This document shows positions 27,310-35,527 of a stretch of DNA of 64,000 nucleotides, piece by piece. This DNA is from Fischerella sp. PCC 9431 (GTDB lineage: Bacteria; Cyanobacteriota; Cyanobacteriia; Cyanobacteriales; Nostocaceae): positions 2,250,469 through 2,314,468 of the forward strand of contig NZ_KE650771.1 of NCBI RefSeq assembly GCF_000447295.1, written 5' to 3'. Every line of letters begins with the position of its first letter. The first letter of the stretch is position 1. The notes below the pieces were generated by a model. That model was not told the origin of the DNA. It made no database searches and saw only the letters and a list, made by a program, of their open reading frames with translations. The translations under genes and the position numbers were made by a program.

Positions 27310-28725
27310 CTATTCCAAGGGTACAATTTGGCTCATTTGTTCCAGATTTAAAACCTCAGCTAATTCTGCTTCACTCATCAGTCCTTTTTCCAGCACAATC
27401 TGTCGTAGGGATTTACCGCTTTCCAAAGATTCTTTCGCCACAGATGCAGCATTTAAATAACCAATATGGGTATTTAAAGCTGTGACTAAAGCTAAACTAC
27501 CTTCTGCATAGGCTAAACAACGTTCCTGGTTAGCCGTAATTCCTTGAATGCACTTTTGAGTGAGTGCAGCAATGGTGTTACCGAGAATTTCGATACTGTG
27601 AATCAAGTTGTAGGCAATCAGTGGCATCATCACATTTAATTCTAATTGTCCTGCTTGGGCTGCTAGGGCGATCGCACTGTCGTAACCCATCACCTGAAAA
27701 CACACCATTGATGTCATCTCTGCCATCACAGGGTTATATTTACCTGGCATAATCGAAGAACCAGGTTGTACTGGTGGGAGTTGAATTTCTTTTAAACCAG
27801 TTTTTGGTCCAGAGTCCATCAACCGCAAATCATGAGAAATTTTGACTAAATCTTGGGCTATGTTACGTAAAGCACCAGAAACATTGACAAATGGAGCCAT
27901 ACTCTGCATTGCTGCCATCAGGTGAGGTGCTGGTTGTAGGGGACTATTAATTAATTCTGCTAGAGTTGCTACTACACGGGCGCGATATTGGGGATGAGTG
28001 TTCATTCCCGTACCAGCTGCACTTCCACCTAAACCCAGTATCATTAAATCCCCGCTGGCTGTGTAAATTCGGTTTTGGTGTTCAGTCAGAATCTGCGCCC
28101 AAGCGCGAAAATTTTCACCCAAGCGCACCGGAACAGCATCTTGCATGTGAGTTCTACCAGAACGAACGATATCTTGAAACTCTGCTGCTTTTGCTTCTAA
28201 GGTCGCGATCGCTTTTTCTAAAGCTGGGTGCAGTGTTCTAGACAATGCTAATAAACCACCTATTCTAATTGCCGTGGGAATCACATCATTGGTAGACTGC
28301 CCGTAATTAACGTGATCATTAGGACTAACACGCTTGTAGTTACCTTTCTCTTCGCCGAGAATTTCTAACGCCCGATTTGCTAGTACTTCATTGACATTCA
28401 TATGATGAGATGTACCAGCACCCGCTTGATAAACATCTACCACAAACTGATCACGGAACTTACCTGCTAGAACTTCATCCGCAGCTTGGACTATTGCTTG
28501 ACTGATTTCTGGGGGAATACAACCTAGTTCACCATTGACGATCGCAGTCGCTTTTTTAATTAAAATACAGGCATCTACGTAAGTAGCTAGTGGTTTAATG
28601 CCACTAATTGGGAAATTTTCTGTAGCACGTAGTGTTTGAATACCGTAATAAACGCTACTAGAAATTTGGCGATCGCCCATCGAATCGCGTTCTATTCTGT
28701 ATCTAGAATCTGTTTGTTGAGTCAT
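27310..28725 (-). CDS. aspA: Aspartate ammonia-lyase
   Basis: 471 residues of the fumarase/aspartase superfamily: RIERDSMGDR near the start, the substrate-binding GRTHMQDAVPV, and the signature loop GSSIMPGKYNPVMAE with the catalytic Ser. It deaminates aspartate to fumarate and ammonia. The RIERD start and TNDVIPTA segments favour aspartase over fumarase. The signature loop has Tyr where Val is typical (GKYNP for GKVNP), next to the lid, which may affect lid closure. The ATG is in a standard context and the gene ends 213 bp before DUF362. Confidence 0.92.
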   Translation of the reverse strand: MTQQTDSRYRIERDSMGDRQISSSVYYGIQTLRATENFPISGIKPLATYVDACILIKKATAIVNGELGCIPPEISQAIVQAADEVLAGKFRDQFVVDVYQAGAGTSHHMNVNEVLANRALEILGEEKGNYKRVSPNDHVNYGQSTNDVIPTAIRIGGLLALSRTLHPALEKAIATLEAKAAEFQDIVRSGRTHMQDAVPVRLGENFRAWAQILTEHQNRIYTASGDLMILGLGGSAAGTGMNTHPQYRARVVATLAELINSPLQPAPHLMAAMQSMAPFVNVSGALRNIAQDLVKISHDLRLMDSGPKTGLKEIQLPPVQPGSSIMPGKYNPVMAEMTSMVCFQVMGYDSAIALAAQAGQLELNVMMPLIAYNLIHSIEILGNTIAALTQKCIQGITANQERCLAYAEGSLALVTALNTHIGYLNAASVAKESLESGKSLRQIVLEKGLMSEAELAEVLNLEQMSQIVPLE

Positions 28726-28866
28726 AGTGATTTTGGATTTTGGGTTGGGTATAGTTGCTTATTAAAATTAACAACCTAAAATTAAATATTATTTATTGGT
28801 ATTACCGCAAACGAATTAATCTATCAAACTAAATCCAAAATCTCAAAATCAAAAATATCAAATTTC

Positions 28867-29379
28867 ATGACTTTACCTAACTGGATTACATTTTCCCGCT
28901 TATTGGGCTTACCATTCCTGCTTTATGGTTTATACAACCCGACACCAACAGCTAGATGGGTGTGTTTGGCAATTTTCTTGGTTGCAGCAGGTACTGACTG
29001 GCTAGATGGGTACTTAGCGCGAAAACTTAACCAAATAAGTGACTTAGGTAAATTTCTTGATCCGTTAGTAGATAAATTACTGGTACTTGCTCCCCTATTA
29101 GTCTTGATTGAACTACGACAAATTCCAGCTTGGGGAGTATTTTTGATACTAGCACGGGAGTTAGCGATCGCTGGTTGGCGTGTAAATCAAACTACAATTA
29201 CCGGAGCGAATATTTGGGGTAAACTCAAAACTGTTAGCCAAATCATTGCGATCGCGCTTTTGATTGCACCATTACCAGAAGTTTGGAGAATTCCCTCTCT
29301 CATTGCTTTTTGGGTTTCTGTCACCCTCACCATAATTTCTGGAGCAATTTATCTTTTACCGCAAACAAATAGTGATTAG
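28867..29379 (+). CDS. pgsA: CDP-diacylglycerol-glycerol-3-phosphate phosphatidyltransferase
   Basis: 170 residues with four to five hydrophobic helices and the CDP-alcohol phosphotransferase motif: DGYLAR, eight residues, G, three residues, D, three residues, D (DWLDGYLARKLNQ then DLGKFLDPLVDK). It makes phosphatidylglycerol phosphate, the committed step to phosphatidylglycerol, an essential lipid of photosystems. It begins NWITFSRLLGLPF, as in other PgsA proteins. It is divergent from aspA across 141 bp of repeat-like DNA. Confidence 0.92.
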   Translation: MTLPNWITFSRLLGLPFLLYGLYNPTPTARWVCLAIFLVAAGTDWLDGYLARKLNQISDLGKFLDPLVDKLLVLAPLLVLIELRQIPAWGVFLILARELAIAGWRVNQTTITGANIWGKLKTVSQIIAIALLIAPLPEVWRIPSLIAFWVSVTLTIISGAIYLLPQTNSD

Positions 29380-29634
29380 TGGTTTTTTGATCTCCCCAAT
29401 CACTAAAAGGTTAAAAATTACAGCATCAAAGGTATGTTCATCTGCAACAAACTCTTCAAAAGTCATACCTTAAGCGTAATGCAGTATTTTCGTACAACTT
29501 GAAACAATATCTTCGCCTTTTAGTTTTAGTAGAAGTGCGATCGCTCTTATGAGTGAGTGAATTACTAAAATGAGTAAGCATTCAAGCATATTGAGAAAGC
29601 ATTTTACCTATTTGCTTTCTGATTTGATTAAAAT
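29380..29634. other. Spacer after pgsA
   Basis: No gene seen. It is a lead-in to the 42-bp tandem array; the last 60 bp already contain degenerate half-units (GAGTAAGCATTC, GAGAAAGCATTTT). Confidence 0.5.
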
Positions 29635-29823
29635 GAGTGCGTGATTTACTGAAATGAGTAGGTAAAATGGCATTTCAAGTGCGTGATTTACTGAAATGAG
29701 AAGGTGAAATGGCATTTCGAGTGCGTGATTTACTGAAATGAGAAGGTGAAATGGCATTTCGAGTAAGCAATATGGCATTTCAAGTGCGTGATTTACTGAA
29801 ATGAGTAGGTGAAATGGCATTTT
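29635..29823. repeat. 42-bp tandem repeat array with 21-bp half units
   Basis: Four near-identical 42-bp units at 29635, 29677, 29719 and 29782, with one 21-bp half unit at 29761-29781. Each 42-mer is itself two diverged 21-bp halves (GAGTGCGTGATTTACTGAAAT and GAGTAGGTAAAATGGCATTTC). Each unit contains the small palindrome GAAATGGCATTTC. The minus strand reads as a repetitive 70-codon frame, which I attribute to the unit length and not to a gene. Confidence 0.9.
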
Positions 29824-29923
29824 GAGAAGTCATTTTGGCAAAACGAGAAAGTAATAAGGCTTTTTGTTTACTAAAATCAAGCTTATGTGTTTTTTTGATG
29901 AAGTGCCAATTTATGGCGATTCT

Positions 29924-29933
29924 CCCAAAAGGG
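29924..29933. repeat. Left 10-bp direct repeat of the outer miniature element
   Basis: CCCAAAAGGG immediately precedes the left terminal inverted repeat. The identical 10-mer follows the right one at 30321-30330, as expected of a target-site duplication. Confidence 0.8.
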
Positions 29934-30004
29934 CTGCGGTGTACACACAAGTCTTATAAAGTTGCCTAGTAGCGTTTTGATCCCCCCTAACCCCCCTTAA
30001 AAAG

Positions 30005-30215
30005 CTACGGTGTATACACAAGTCAAGTCGAAAATCTTCAAGCTGAACCAATATCCCACCTAGAACTAAAGTTCCAGGCTAATAGCTTAAGTCCACTTCA
30101 TGGACTAAATCGAATTTCTCTATGAGTCCTCTTTAGAGGAGTTTTGCTATTAGACTCGGAATTTATTCCGAGGCGGGATAAATACACTGCACCAAGATTT
30201 GTGTGTACACCGTAG
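30005..30215. mobile_element. Inner MITE-like element (211 bp), nested
   Basis: The ends are CTACGGTGTATACACAAGTC (30005-30024) and, inverted, GATTTGTGTGTACACCGTAG (30196-30215). Perfect 10-bp direct repeats CCTTAAAAAG lie at 29995-30004 and 30216-30225. The ends belong to the same family as the outer element (consensus CTRCGGTGTACACACAARTC). The core (30058-30175) is a multi-hairpin module. It is non-coding. Confidence 0.87.
30058..30175. repeat. Multi-hairpin core module
   Basis: Hairpins in order: CCTAGAACT/AGTTCCAGG; then a long-range stem CTAATAGC/GCTATTAG enclosing AGTCCA/TGGACT and TCCTCT/AGAGGA; then CTCGGAAT/ATTCCGAG. The joint GGCTAATAG and the following TTAAGTC are shared with the module at 8.78 kb, while the stems differ but remain paired. 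Confidence 0.65.
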
Positions 30216-30330
30216 CCTTAAAAAGGGGGGGACCAGAATCAAAGTCCCCCTTTTTTCTAGCGTAGCGGCGCGCCAGCGCGGGGATTTAGGGGGATCAAAG
30301 GATTTGTGTGTACACCGCAACCCAAAAGGG

Positions 30331-30445
30331 AGACGCTACGCGTAGACGCGCTACCCTTACAGGTAGACACGGAGTGGCTACTTGCAGAAGTCGCTAACGC
30401 GCCTACCGAAGGTAGCCGCAAGGCGTCTATGCGCCGCTTCTCCTA
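30331..30445. repeat. GC-rich dispersed repeat abutting the MITE
   Basis: It contains ACGCTACGCGTAGACGC and GTGGCTACTTGCAGAAGTCGC..CCTACCGAAGGTAG, related to the copy at 42074-42130, and GCGTCTATGCG, also near 410. CTACC/GGTAG pairs form small hairpins. Confidence 0.7.
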
Positions 30446-30681
30446 GAGTACGCCTGTGTTAAAAATTGCCCAGCATAATAACTGTTAACTCAATTAAAGG
30501 TTTGAGTCCACTGAGCGTGGAATTATACTGGCGGTAATATTCAGTGGTTCGATATCAACCTTAATTGTCGCACTCGTCAACTTGAAGCCAAGAACCTTAA
30601 TTTAAATGTATTATTTTATAGCAACAAGCTCCCCGACTTACTTCAAAAAATCGGGGAGTTGGCTCTCTCGATATTGAATAA
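30446..30681. other. Spacer between repeat island and epimerase gene
   Basis: No ORF seen. It holds the hairpin CTCCCCGA/TCGGGGAG (30629-30658) downstream of the epimerase stop on the minus strand, a likely terminator with only a weak T-run. Confidence 0.5.
30629..30658 (-). terminator. Hairpin downstream of the epimerase gene
   Basis: Eight-bp perfect arms CTCCCCGA and TCGGGGAG with a 14-nt loop, 24 bp beyond the stop. It lacks a strong T-run. Confidence 0.55.
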
Positions 30682-31617
30682 TTATTTATTTTGCAAAATT
30701 TCCTCATCCACAGAAAAATCAATTTCTGCTTTATCTCGCCCTGACACTAAATAATCATTCTCAAAGGAATCTTTTAACCCAGAAATCAAATCATACTCAG
30801 GTTTCCAATCTAATTGAGTCATGGCTTTATTGACTGAAGCAAAAAAGTGCTGTGTTCGCATAGGGAATGCTTTACGCTTACCAAAATCGAAGTTTTTCGG
30901 ATCGTAATGAACGATTTTAATATCATCTGGTGATTTTCCAGCAGCAACAGCACAAGCACGGGCTAAACCATCAAATGTTACAAAGCGATCGCCTGAAATA
31001 TTGTAAATTTGTTTAACTGCTTGGGAATTACCTAAAACTTTGGTCATTGCTGTTGCTAAGTCTTTGACATGGCCTAGCTGGGTGATATGTAAACCATTAC
31101 CGGGGATCGGAATTGGGCGATCGCGCACAATTCTGTCAAAAAACCAAGCTTCCAAATCGTTATAGTTCTGTGGTCCATAAATATATGTGGGACGAATAGA
31201 AGTAAAGGGAATTCCTTGTTGTGTTAAGTAAGCTTCGGTTTCATGCTTACCCTTGTGGCGACTTTTTGGATCGACTGCATCACCTTCAATGTGTGGCATT
31301 TGGTCTGATTTGAGGTATACTCCAGCAGAACTCATGTAGATAAAATTTTGGACACGCCCTTGAAAAATTTCTGCAAGTGGTTGAGTATCAGTAAGTTCCC
31401 GTCCGTTATTGTCAAAAATGGCATCAAAATTCTCTTGAGAAAGTTTTTCTTTTAATTGGATGCTGTTAGTGCGATCGCCTGTAATTTGTCCTACACCCTC
31501 AACTGGTACTGGACGATTACCGCGATTAAAAAGCACTACTTCATGTCCTTGTTGTACCAGCAGTTGTGTGAGGTAAACACCAATGAATCGAGTACCACCC
31601 ATAATTAGAATTCGCAT
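30682..31617 (-). CDS. NAD(P)-dependent epimerase/dehydratase, CSP41-like atypical SDR
   Basis: 311 residues of the extended SDR fold: N-terminal GGTRFIG (NAD-binding), DNNGRE, and the segment SSAGVY. The sequence follows the cyanobacterial/chloroplast CSP41b group, in which the usual catalytic YxxxK is not conserved and some members bind RNA. A sugar-nucleotide role is also possible given the polysaccharide genes just downstream on the opposite strand. It starts at the ATG at 31617 with GGGGA close upstream. Confidence 0.82.
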   Translation of the reverse strand: MRILIMGGTRFIGVYLTQLLVQQGHEVVLFNRGNRPVPVEGVGQITGDRTNSIQLKEKLSQENFDAIFDNNGRELTDTQPLAEIFQGRVQNFIYMSSAGVYLKSDQMPHIEGDAVDPKSRHKGKHETEAYLTQQGIPFTSIRPTYIYGPQNYNDLEAWFFDRIVRDRPIPIPGNGLHITQLGHVKDLATAMTKVLGNSQAVKQIYNISGDRFVTFDGLARACAVAAGKSPDDIKIVHYDPKNFDFGKRKAFPMRTQHFFASVNKAMTQLDWKPEYDLISGLKDSFENDYLVSGRDKAEIDFSVDEEILQNK

Positions 31618-31649
31618 AAATCCCCAATTTTTATGTCAGTTACCTTTTG

Positions 31650-31810
31650 CGGAATAGGGACAAAGAGGACACGGGTGACAAGGGAGACAAAGAATTTTAG
31701 ATTTTAGATTTGCGATTTTTGATTAGATTTTAATCTAAAATCCAAAATCCAAAATCCAAAATCGTTTTCAATGCCCAATGCCCAATTCCCCATGCCCAAT
31801 CCCCAATTTG
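31650..31810. repeat. Mixed STRR block: GGGACAA, TTTAGAT, CCAAAAT and CCCAATG
   Basis: In order: GGGACAAAGAGGACACGGG and GGGAGACAAAG words, TAGATTT units (31694-31710), three CCAAAAT (31742-31762), then CCCAATG/CCCAATT (31773-31806). It lies between the divergent epimerase and glycosyltransferase genes and fills half their spacer. Confidence 0.8.
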
Positions 31811-31957
31811 AGGTTATCAGCTTGTGGAACCTATTTTGAGAAGATAACGTCTTTTAATTGATATGGGGCATTTCCCATTTTCAATGACAACGGGAAACTT
31901 TTCAGTTAACCTCACATTTCATATGTACTTTTTTTTACCTATTAATTAAAGTTAGCT
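31811..31957. other. Promoter-side spacer of the polysaccharide cluster
   Basis: The remaining 150 bp of the epimerase-glycosyltransferase divergent spacer. It is A/T-rich and presumably carries the promoter of the plus-strand cluster; no box is convincing. Confidence 0.4.
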
Positions 31958-33097
31958 GTGCCCTTGAAATATGCTTTGGTGCATGAGTGGCTGACACCTA
32001 AAGCCACTGGTGGTTCGGAACTAGTTGTGCGGGAAATTCTAAACTCTGTTGATGCGGACTTATATGCCCTCATCGATTTTGAATCTCGCAATCCAGACAG
32101 CTATTTATACAGACGTCAGATTGGCACGACGTTTCTTCAATACTTCCCTTTTGCCTATACAGGTGTACAAAAATACCTGCCTTTTTTACCCTTAGCAATT
32201 GAACAACTCGATTTGCGTGGGTATGATATCATTCTTTCTTCATCTCATGCTGTTGCTAAAGGAGTTCTCACTTCCCCTGAACAGCTACATATTTGTTATT
32301 GCCATAGTCCCATGCGCTACGCTTGGGACTTAACTTTTGATTATCTGCACCAAAGCAAACTAGGTAAAGGTGTACCTGGTTGGATAACACGATATTTATT
32401 ACATAATTTACGTATATGGGATGTATTGAGTGCTAATCGTGTTGATTATTTTGTTGCTAATTCCCACCATACAGCTCGTCGAATTTGGCGTTGCTACCGA
32501 CGGGAAGCAACTGTTATTTATCCACCTGTTAATATCGAAAATTTTACTTTTTCACCTGACAAAGAAGATTTCTATCTAACTGTTTCCCGATTAGTTAGTT
32601 ACAAACAAGTATCTCTAATTGTCAGAGCTTTCAACCAAATGCAAAAAAAATTAGTAGTAATTGGCACAGGCCCAGAAATGCAAAAAATTCGTCAAATAGC
32701 AAACTCAAATATACAAATTCTCGGTTGGCAGCCTGATGAGGTTGTAAAAAAATATATGGCTTATGCTAAAGGTTTTGTATATGCAGCTTGTGAAGATTTT
32801 GGCATTGCCTTAGTAGAAGCACAAGCTTGTGGTACGCCAGTGATTGCCTATGACGCTGGTGGTGCAAAAGAAACGGTGCGGGATATCCGCACTTGGGGAG
32901 ATAAGGGAACGGGTATATTGTTTGAGGAACAAAAAGAAGCGTCTCTAATGAAGGCGACAGAAACTTTAGAAGCCTCTTACAGTAAATTTAATCCAGAATA
33001 TATCCGATTGCACGCAGAACAGTTTAAAACTCAAATTTTTGTCCAGCGTTATCTAGAATTTTTACAGAGGTGTATCGAAAAAAATTTATCCAAGTAG
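31958..33097 (+). CDS. Glycosyltransferase, GT4 family
   Basis: 379 residues with a GT-B fold. The N-terminal lobe has VHEWLTPKATGGSE. The C-terminal donor-binding lobe has VVIGTGPEM, the EDFGIALVE motif (E-x7-E) and the VIAYDAGG loop. It should transfer a sugar, possibly mannose, from a nucleotide donor to a lipid-linked or polysaccharide acceptor. The GTG start at 31958 (MPLKYALVHEW) is the only one that keeps the beta1 strand. It heads a plus-strand cluster with the initiating sugar transferase, gmd and fcl. Confidence 0.92.
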   Translation: MPLKYALVHEWLTPKATGGSELVVREILNSVDADLYALIDFESRNPDSYLYRRQIGTTFLQYFPFAYTGVQKYLPFLPLAIEQLDLRGYDIILSSSHAVAKGVLTSPEQLHICYCHSPMRYAWDLTFDYLHQSKLGKGVPGWITRYLLHNLRIWDVLSANRVDYFVANSHHTARRIWRCYRREATVIYPPVNIENFTFSPDKEDFYLTVSRLVSYKQVSLIVRAFNQMQKKLVVIGTGPEMQKIRQIANSNIQILGWQPDEVVKKYMAYAKGFVYAACEDFGIALVEAQACGTPVIAYDAGGAKETVRDIRTWGDKGTGILFEEQKEASLMKATETLEASYSKFNPEYIRLHAEQFKTQIFVQRYLEFLQRCIEKNLSK

Positions 33098-33204
33098 ATG
33101 TGAGATATTGTTTTTGCAGAAGCTTTTGGAAAATTGCTCCCAGAAGCACCTGCTTTTGGCTTTAAGATTGGGACTATGTGTGGTGTGGATTATTAAGGAG
33201 TATG

Positions 33205-34038
33205 ATGACTGCCCAGAGCTCACTCCTCTCCGGCAAGCGCTCGCGTAGCGCATCCGGGACGGGGCGTTCTTTTACAGACAGCCCCTCTTTGCCTGAAAGA
33301 CGATCACCATCTGGTGAAGCCAGGTTAACGTGGATCGGGCGATCGCGTACGCTCTTAAAACGCGGTCAACCAATAAAGACGCCCAGAGTTAAACCAAGAG
33401 GTCTGTCCTTTCAGGCTCTCAACGGAGAGTTTGGTAAACGACTATTTGATATTGTCTTTTCGCTTTCTGTACTAATTTTGTTTTCTCCCGTTTATTTAAT
33501 TTTGGCCTTGCTTATTGCTTTAAGCTCAGAAGGCCCAATTTTTTATGTCCAAGAACGGGTTGGTAAAAACTACAGGCCTTTCAATTGTATTAAATTCCGC
33601 ACTATGGTGACGAACGCTGACGAAATTCTCATGCAAATGATGGATACATCGCCAGAGTTGCGGCAAGAATTTGAAAGCACTTTCAAACTCAAACACGACC
33701 CTCGAATTACAATGATCGGTAAATTTTTACGAATTACCAGTTTGGACGAATTCCCTCAATTTTGGAATGTTCTCAAAGGAGACATGAGCGTTGTGGGGCC
33801 ACGACCGTTAGTAGCGGAAGAATTACCAAAATACGGTTATTACATTGACCAAATTTTAACTATCCGACCTGGCATAACTGGATTATGGCAAGTTTCCGGT
33901 CGCAATGATATTCCCTATCCTCGGCGAGTCCAAATAGACCTGCATTATGTGAAATTCCGGAATTTTTGGCTCGATTTATGGATAGTTTTGAAAACGATTC
34001 GTGTGGTAATCATACCAAAAGATAACGGAGCTTACTGA
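33205..34038 (+). CDS. Bacterial sugar transferase (undecaprenyl-phosphate sugar phosphotransferase)
   Basis: 277 residues from the ATG at 33205, with AAGGAG just upstream. The catalytic module (about 80-277) has the KRLFDIVFS amphipathic entry, one membrane hairpin (SVLILFSPVYLILALL), FNCIKFRTMVTNA, the DEFPQFWNVLKGDMSVVGPRP signature and PGITGLWQVSGR. It would attach the first sugar-phosphate to undecaprenyl phosphate and start polysaccharide synthesis. The N-terminal about 70 residues are basic, Ser/Arg-rich and partly encoded by a palindromic repeat at 33230-33257, unlike the body of the protein. It follows the GT4 gene by 107 bp. Confidence 0.93.
   Translation: MTAQSSLLSGKRSRSASGTGRSFTDSPSLPERRSPSGEARLTWIGRSRTLLKRGQPIKTPRVKPRGLSFQALNGEFGKRLFDIVFSLSVLILFSPVYLILALLIALSSEGPIFYVQERVGKNYRPFNCIKFRTMVTNADEILMQMMDTSPELRQEFESTFKLKHDPRITMIGKFLRITSLDEFPQFWNVLKGDMSVVGPRPLVAEELPKYGYYIDQILTIRPGITGLWQVSGRNDIPYPRRVQIDLHYVKFRNFWLDLWIVLKTIRVVIIPKDNGAY
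33230..33257. repeat. GC-rich hairpin repeat inside the sugar transferase N-terminus
   Basis: CCGG outer arms enclose GCGCT / AGCGC with loop CGCGT. It lies in the first 20 codons and changes base composition sharply against the A/T-rich neighbourhood. Confidence 0.55.
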
Positions 34039-34425
34039 TCAAAGTACCACACCTTAATTTCGTGGGGCATTAACTGCCCCAGATGCCAAAAAAGCAGGAT
34101 GAATTTTGAGCAAGAGAGAGAACAAAGTATAGCATTTCCTCAATTTTTGCTTAATGATTCCAGCTTTATGATTTCTTCATAATTATATAAAGATATAAAT
34201 TTTCAATAAAAATTTGCAGAAAATATAAACAGCTTCGACAAATTTATTTATTTGCATGAGAAAAGTTTGTGAAAATAATCTAAAATCGGCATATTTACTG
34301 AGGTGAAATAACATAGAAGCAAGGAAACTCGTAGGTTTCCCATTGGGCAATTGAGCAAATTCCTGCTAAGTTGTACCAGGTCGCTTGTATAAATAATCAT
34401 CAGAAACGACAAGGGATAATTGAGC
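34039..34425. other. 390-bp A/T-rich spacer before gmd
   Basis: No gene. A short hairpin GGGGCA/TGCCCC (34064-34080) follows the sugar transferase stop but lacks a T-run. GGAAAC/GTTTCC (34323-34340) lies about 85 bp before gmd. The spacer suggests gmd-fcl has its own promoter. Confidence 0.45.
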
Positions 34426-35505
34426 ATGACGCAACAAAAGCGAGCGTTGATCACTGGTATTACTGGTCAAGATGGTTCCTACTTAAGTGAATTTTTACTA
34501 GAACAAGGTTACGAGGTTCATGGCATTATTCGTCGGACTTCCACCTTTAATACAGACCGCATCGACCACATTTACGAAGACCCTCACAAAGAAGGAGTGC
34601 GGCTGTTTCTTCACTATGGGGATCTGACAGACGGTACTACACTGCGCCGCATCTTAGAAGAAGTCCAACCAACAGAGATTTATAATTTGGGCGCTCAATC
34701 CCATGTAAGGGTCAGCTTTGATGCACCAGAATACACAGTTGATGCAGTGGGAATGGGAACACTGCGTCTGTTGGAAGCAATCCGCGACTATCAACACCGT
34801 ACAGGTATTCAAGTGCGCTTCTACCAAGCTGGCTCTTCGGAAATGTTTGGTTTGGTACAAGAAGTACCCCAAAAAGAAACTACACCTTTTTATCCCCGCA
34901 GCCCCTACGCCTGTGCTAAGGTTTATGCCCACTGGCAAACGGTGAACTACCGGGAATCTTACGGCTTGTTTGCGTGTAATGGTATACTGTTTAACCACGA
35001 ATCACCGAGACGGGGTGAAACTTTTGTCACACGTAAAATAACGATGGCTGTAGCCCGCATTTTTGCTGGTAGACAGAAAAAACTATATATGGGTAATCTT
35101 GATGCCAAGCGGGATTGGGGTTATGCCAAAGATTACGTCAAAGCAATGTGGATGATGTTGCAGCAAGACGAACCTGACGACTATGTAATTGCCACTGGCG
35201 AAACCCATACAGTACATGAGTTTCTGGAACTGGCTTTTAGTTATGTAAATCTCAAGTGGCAAGATTATGTGGAATTTGATCCACGCTATCTCCGCCCAGC
35301 AGAAGTAGACCTGTTGATTGGTGATCCAACAAAAGCTCAACAAAAATTGGGCTGGAAACCTTCGGTAACATTTGAGGAACTAGTTTCCTTAATGGTGGAA
35401 GCAGACTTACAAGCTTTAGGTTTGACTTCTCCCAATGGAAAATTAGCAAATGCAATTATGGATAATGCCATGATTCGCCAGGAAGTAGGGGTGCTGCATC
35501 TGTGA
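34426..35505 (+). CDS. gmd: GDP-mannose 4,6-dehydratase
   Basis: 359 residues of the extended SDR family: N-terminal [11 protein letters not shown], the [11 protein letters not shown] segment, the catalytic YACAK, and [15 protein letters not shown] (GDP-mannose binding). It converts GDP-mannose to GDP-4-keto-6-deoxymannose with bound NADP. The ATG at 34426 is preferred over a TTG two codons earlier, with AAGGGA 9 nt upstream. It is followed by fcl 22 bp downstream; the two make GDP-fucose. Confidence 0.96.
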   Translation: MTQQKRALITGITGQDGSYLSEFLLEQGYEVHGIIRRTSTFNTDRIDHIYEDPHKEGVRLFLHYGDLTDGTTLRRILEEVQPTEIYNLGAQSHVRVSFDAPEYTVDAVGMGTLRLLEAIRDYQHRTGIQVRFYQAGSSEMFGLVQEVPQKETTPFYPRSPYACAKVYAHWQTVNYRESYGLFACNGILFNHESPRRGETFVTRKITMAVARIFAGRQKKLYMGNLDAKRDWGYAKDYVKAMWMMLQQDEPDDYVIATGETHTVHEFLELAFSYVNLKWQDYVEFDPRYLRPAEVDLLIGDPTKAQQKLGWKPSVTFEELVSLMVEADLQALGLTSPNGKLANAIMDNAMIRQEVGVLHL

Positions 35506-35527
35506 ACAAGATCCACGAGGACAAAAG

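Larger units (their letters stand above)
29977..30298. repeat. Palindromic repeat interrupted by the inner element
   Basis: TTTTGATCCCCCCTAACCCC at the left is answered by GGGGATTTAGGGGGATCAAA at the right. Removing the inner element plus one copy of CCTTAAAAAG joins ACCCCCCTTAAAAAG to GGGGGGACC, a smooth palindromic repeat. A further GC-rich insert (AGCGTAGCGGCGCGCCAGCG) lies at about 30259-30278. Confidence 0.7.
29934..30320. mobile_element. Outer MITE-like element (387 bp)
   Basis: The ends are CTGCGGTGTACACACAAGTC (29934-29953) and, inverted, GATTTGTGTGTACACCGCAA (30301-30320), matching at 18 of 20 positions. A perfect 10-bp direct repeat, CCCAAAAGGG, flanks the element. It has no coding capacity. 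Inside it are a palindromic repeat (about 29977-30298, TTTTGATCCCCC to GGGGGATCAAAG) and a second element of the same end family. A DDE transposase acting in trans would be needed; none is encoded here. Confidence 0.85.

Noticed and set aside
29608-29820. Repetitive 70-codon ORF on the minus strand (MPFHLLISVNHALE units)
   Set aside because: It is the translation of the 42-bp tandem array, whose unit length is a multiple of three. No ribosome site or domain.
29635-29823. CRISPR array
   Set aside because: Units are contiguous, with no unique spacers between repeats, and no cas gene is present.
29924-30330. Complete insertion sequence
   Set aside because: No transposase frame is present; the elements are too short and non-coding.
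34064-34080. Terminator after the sugar transferase gene
   Set aside because: Six-bp stem with no following T-run; too weak to call.
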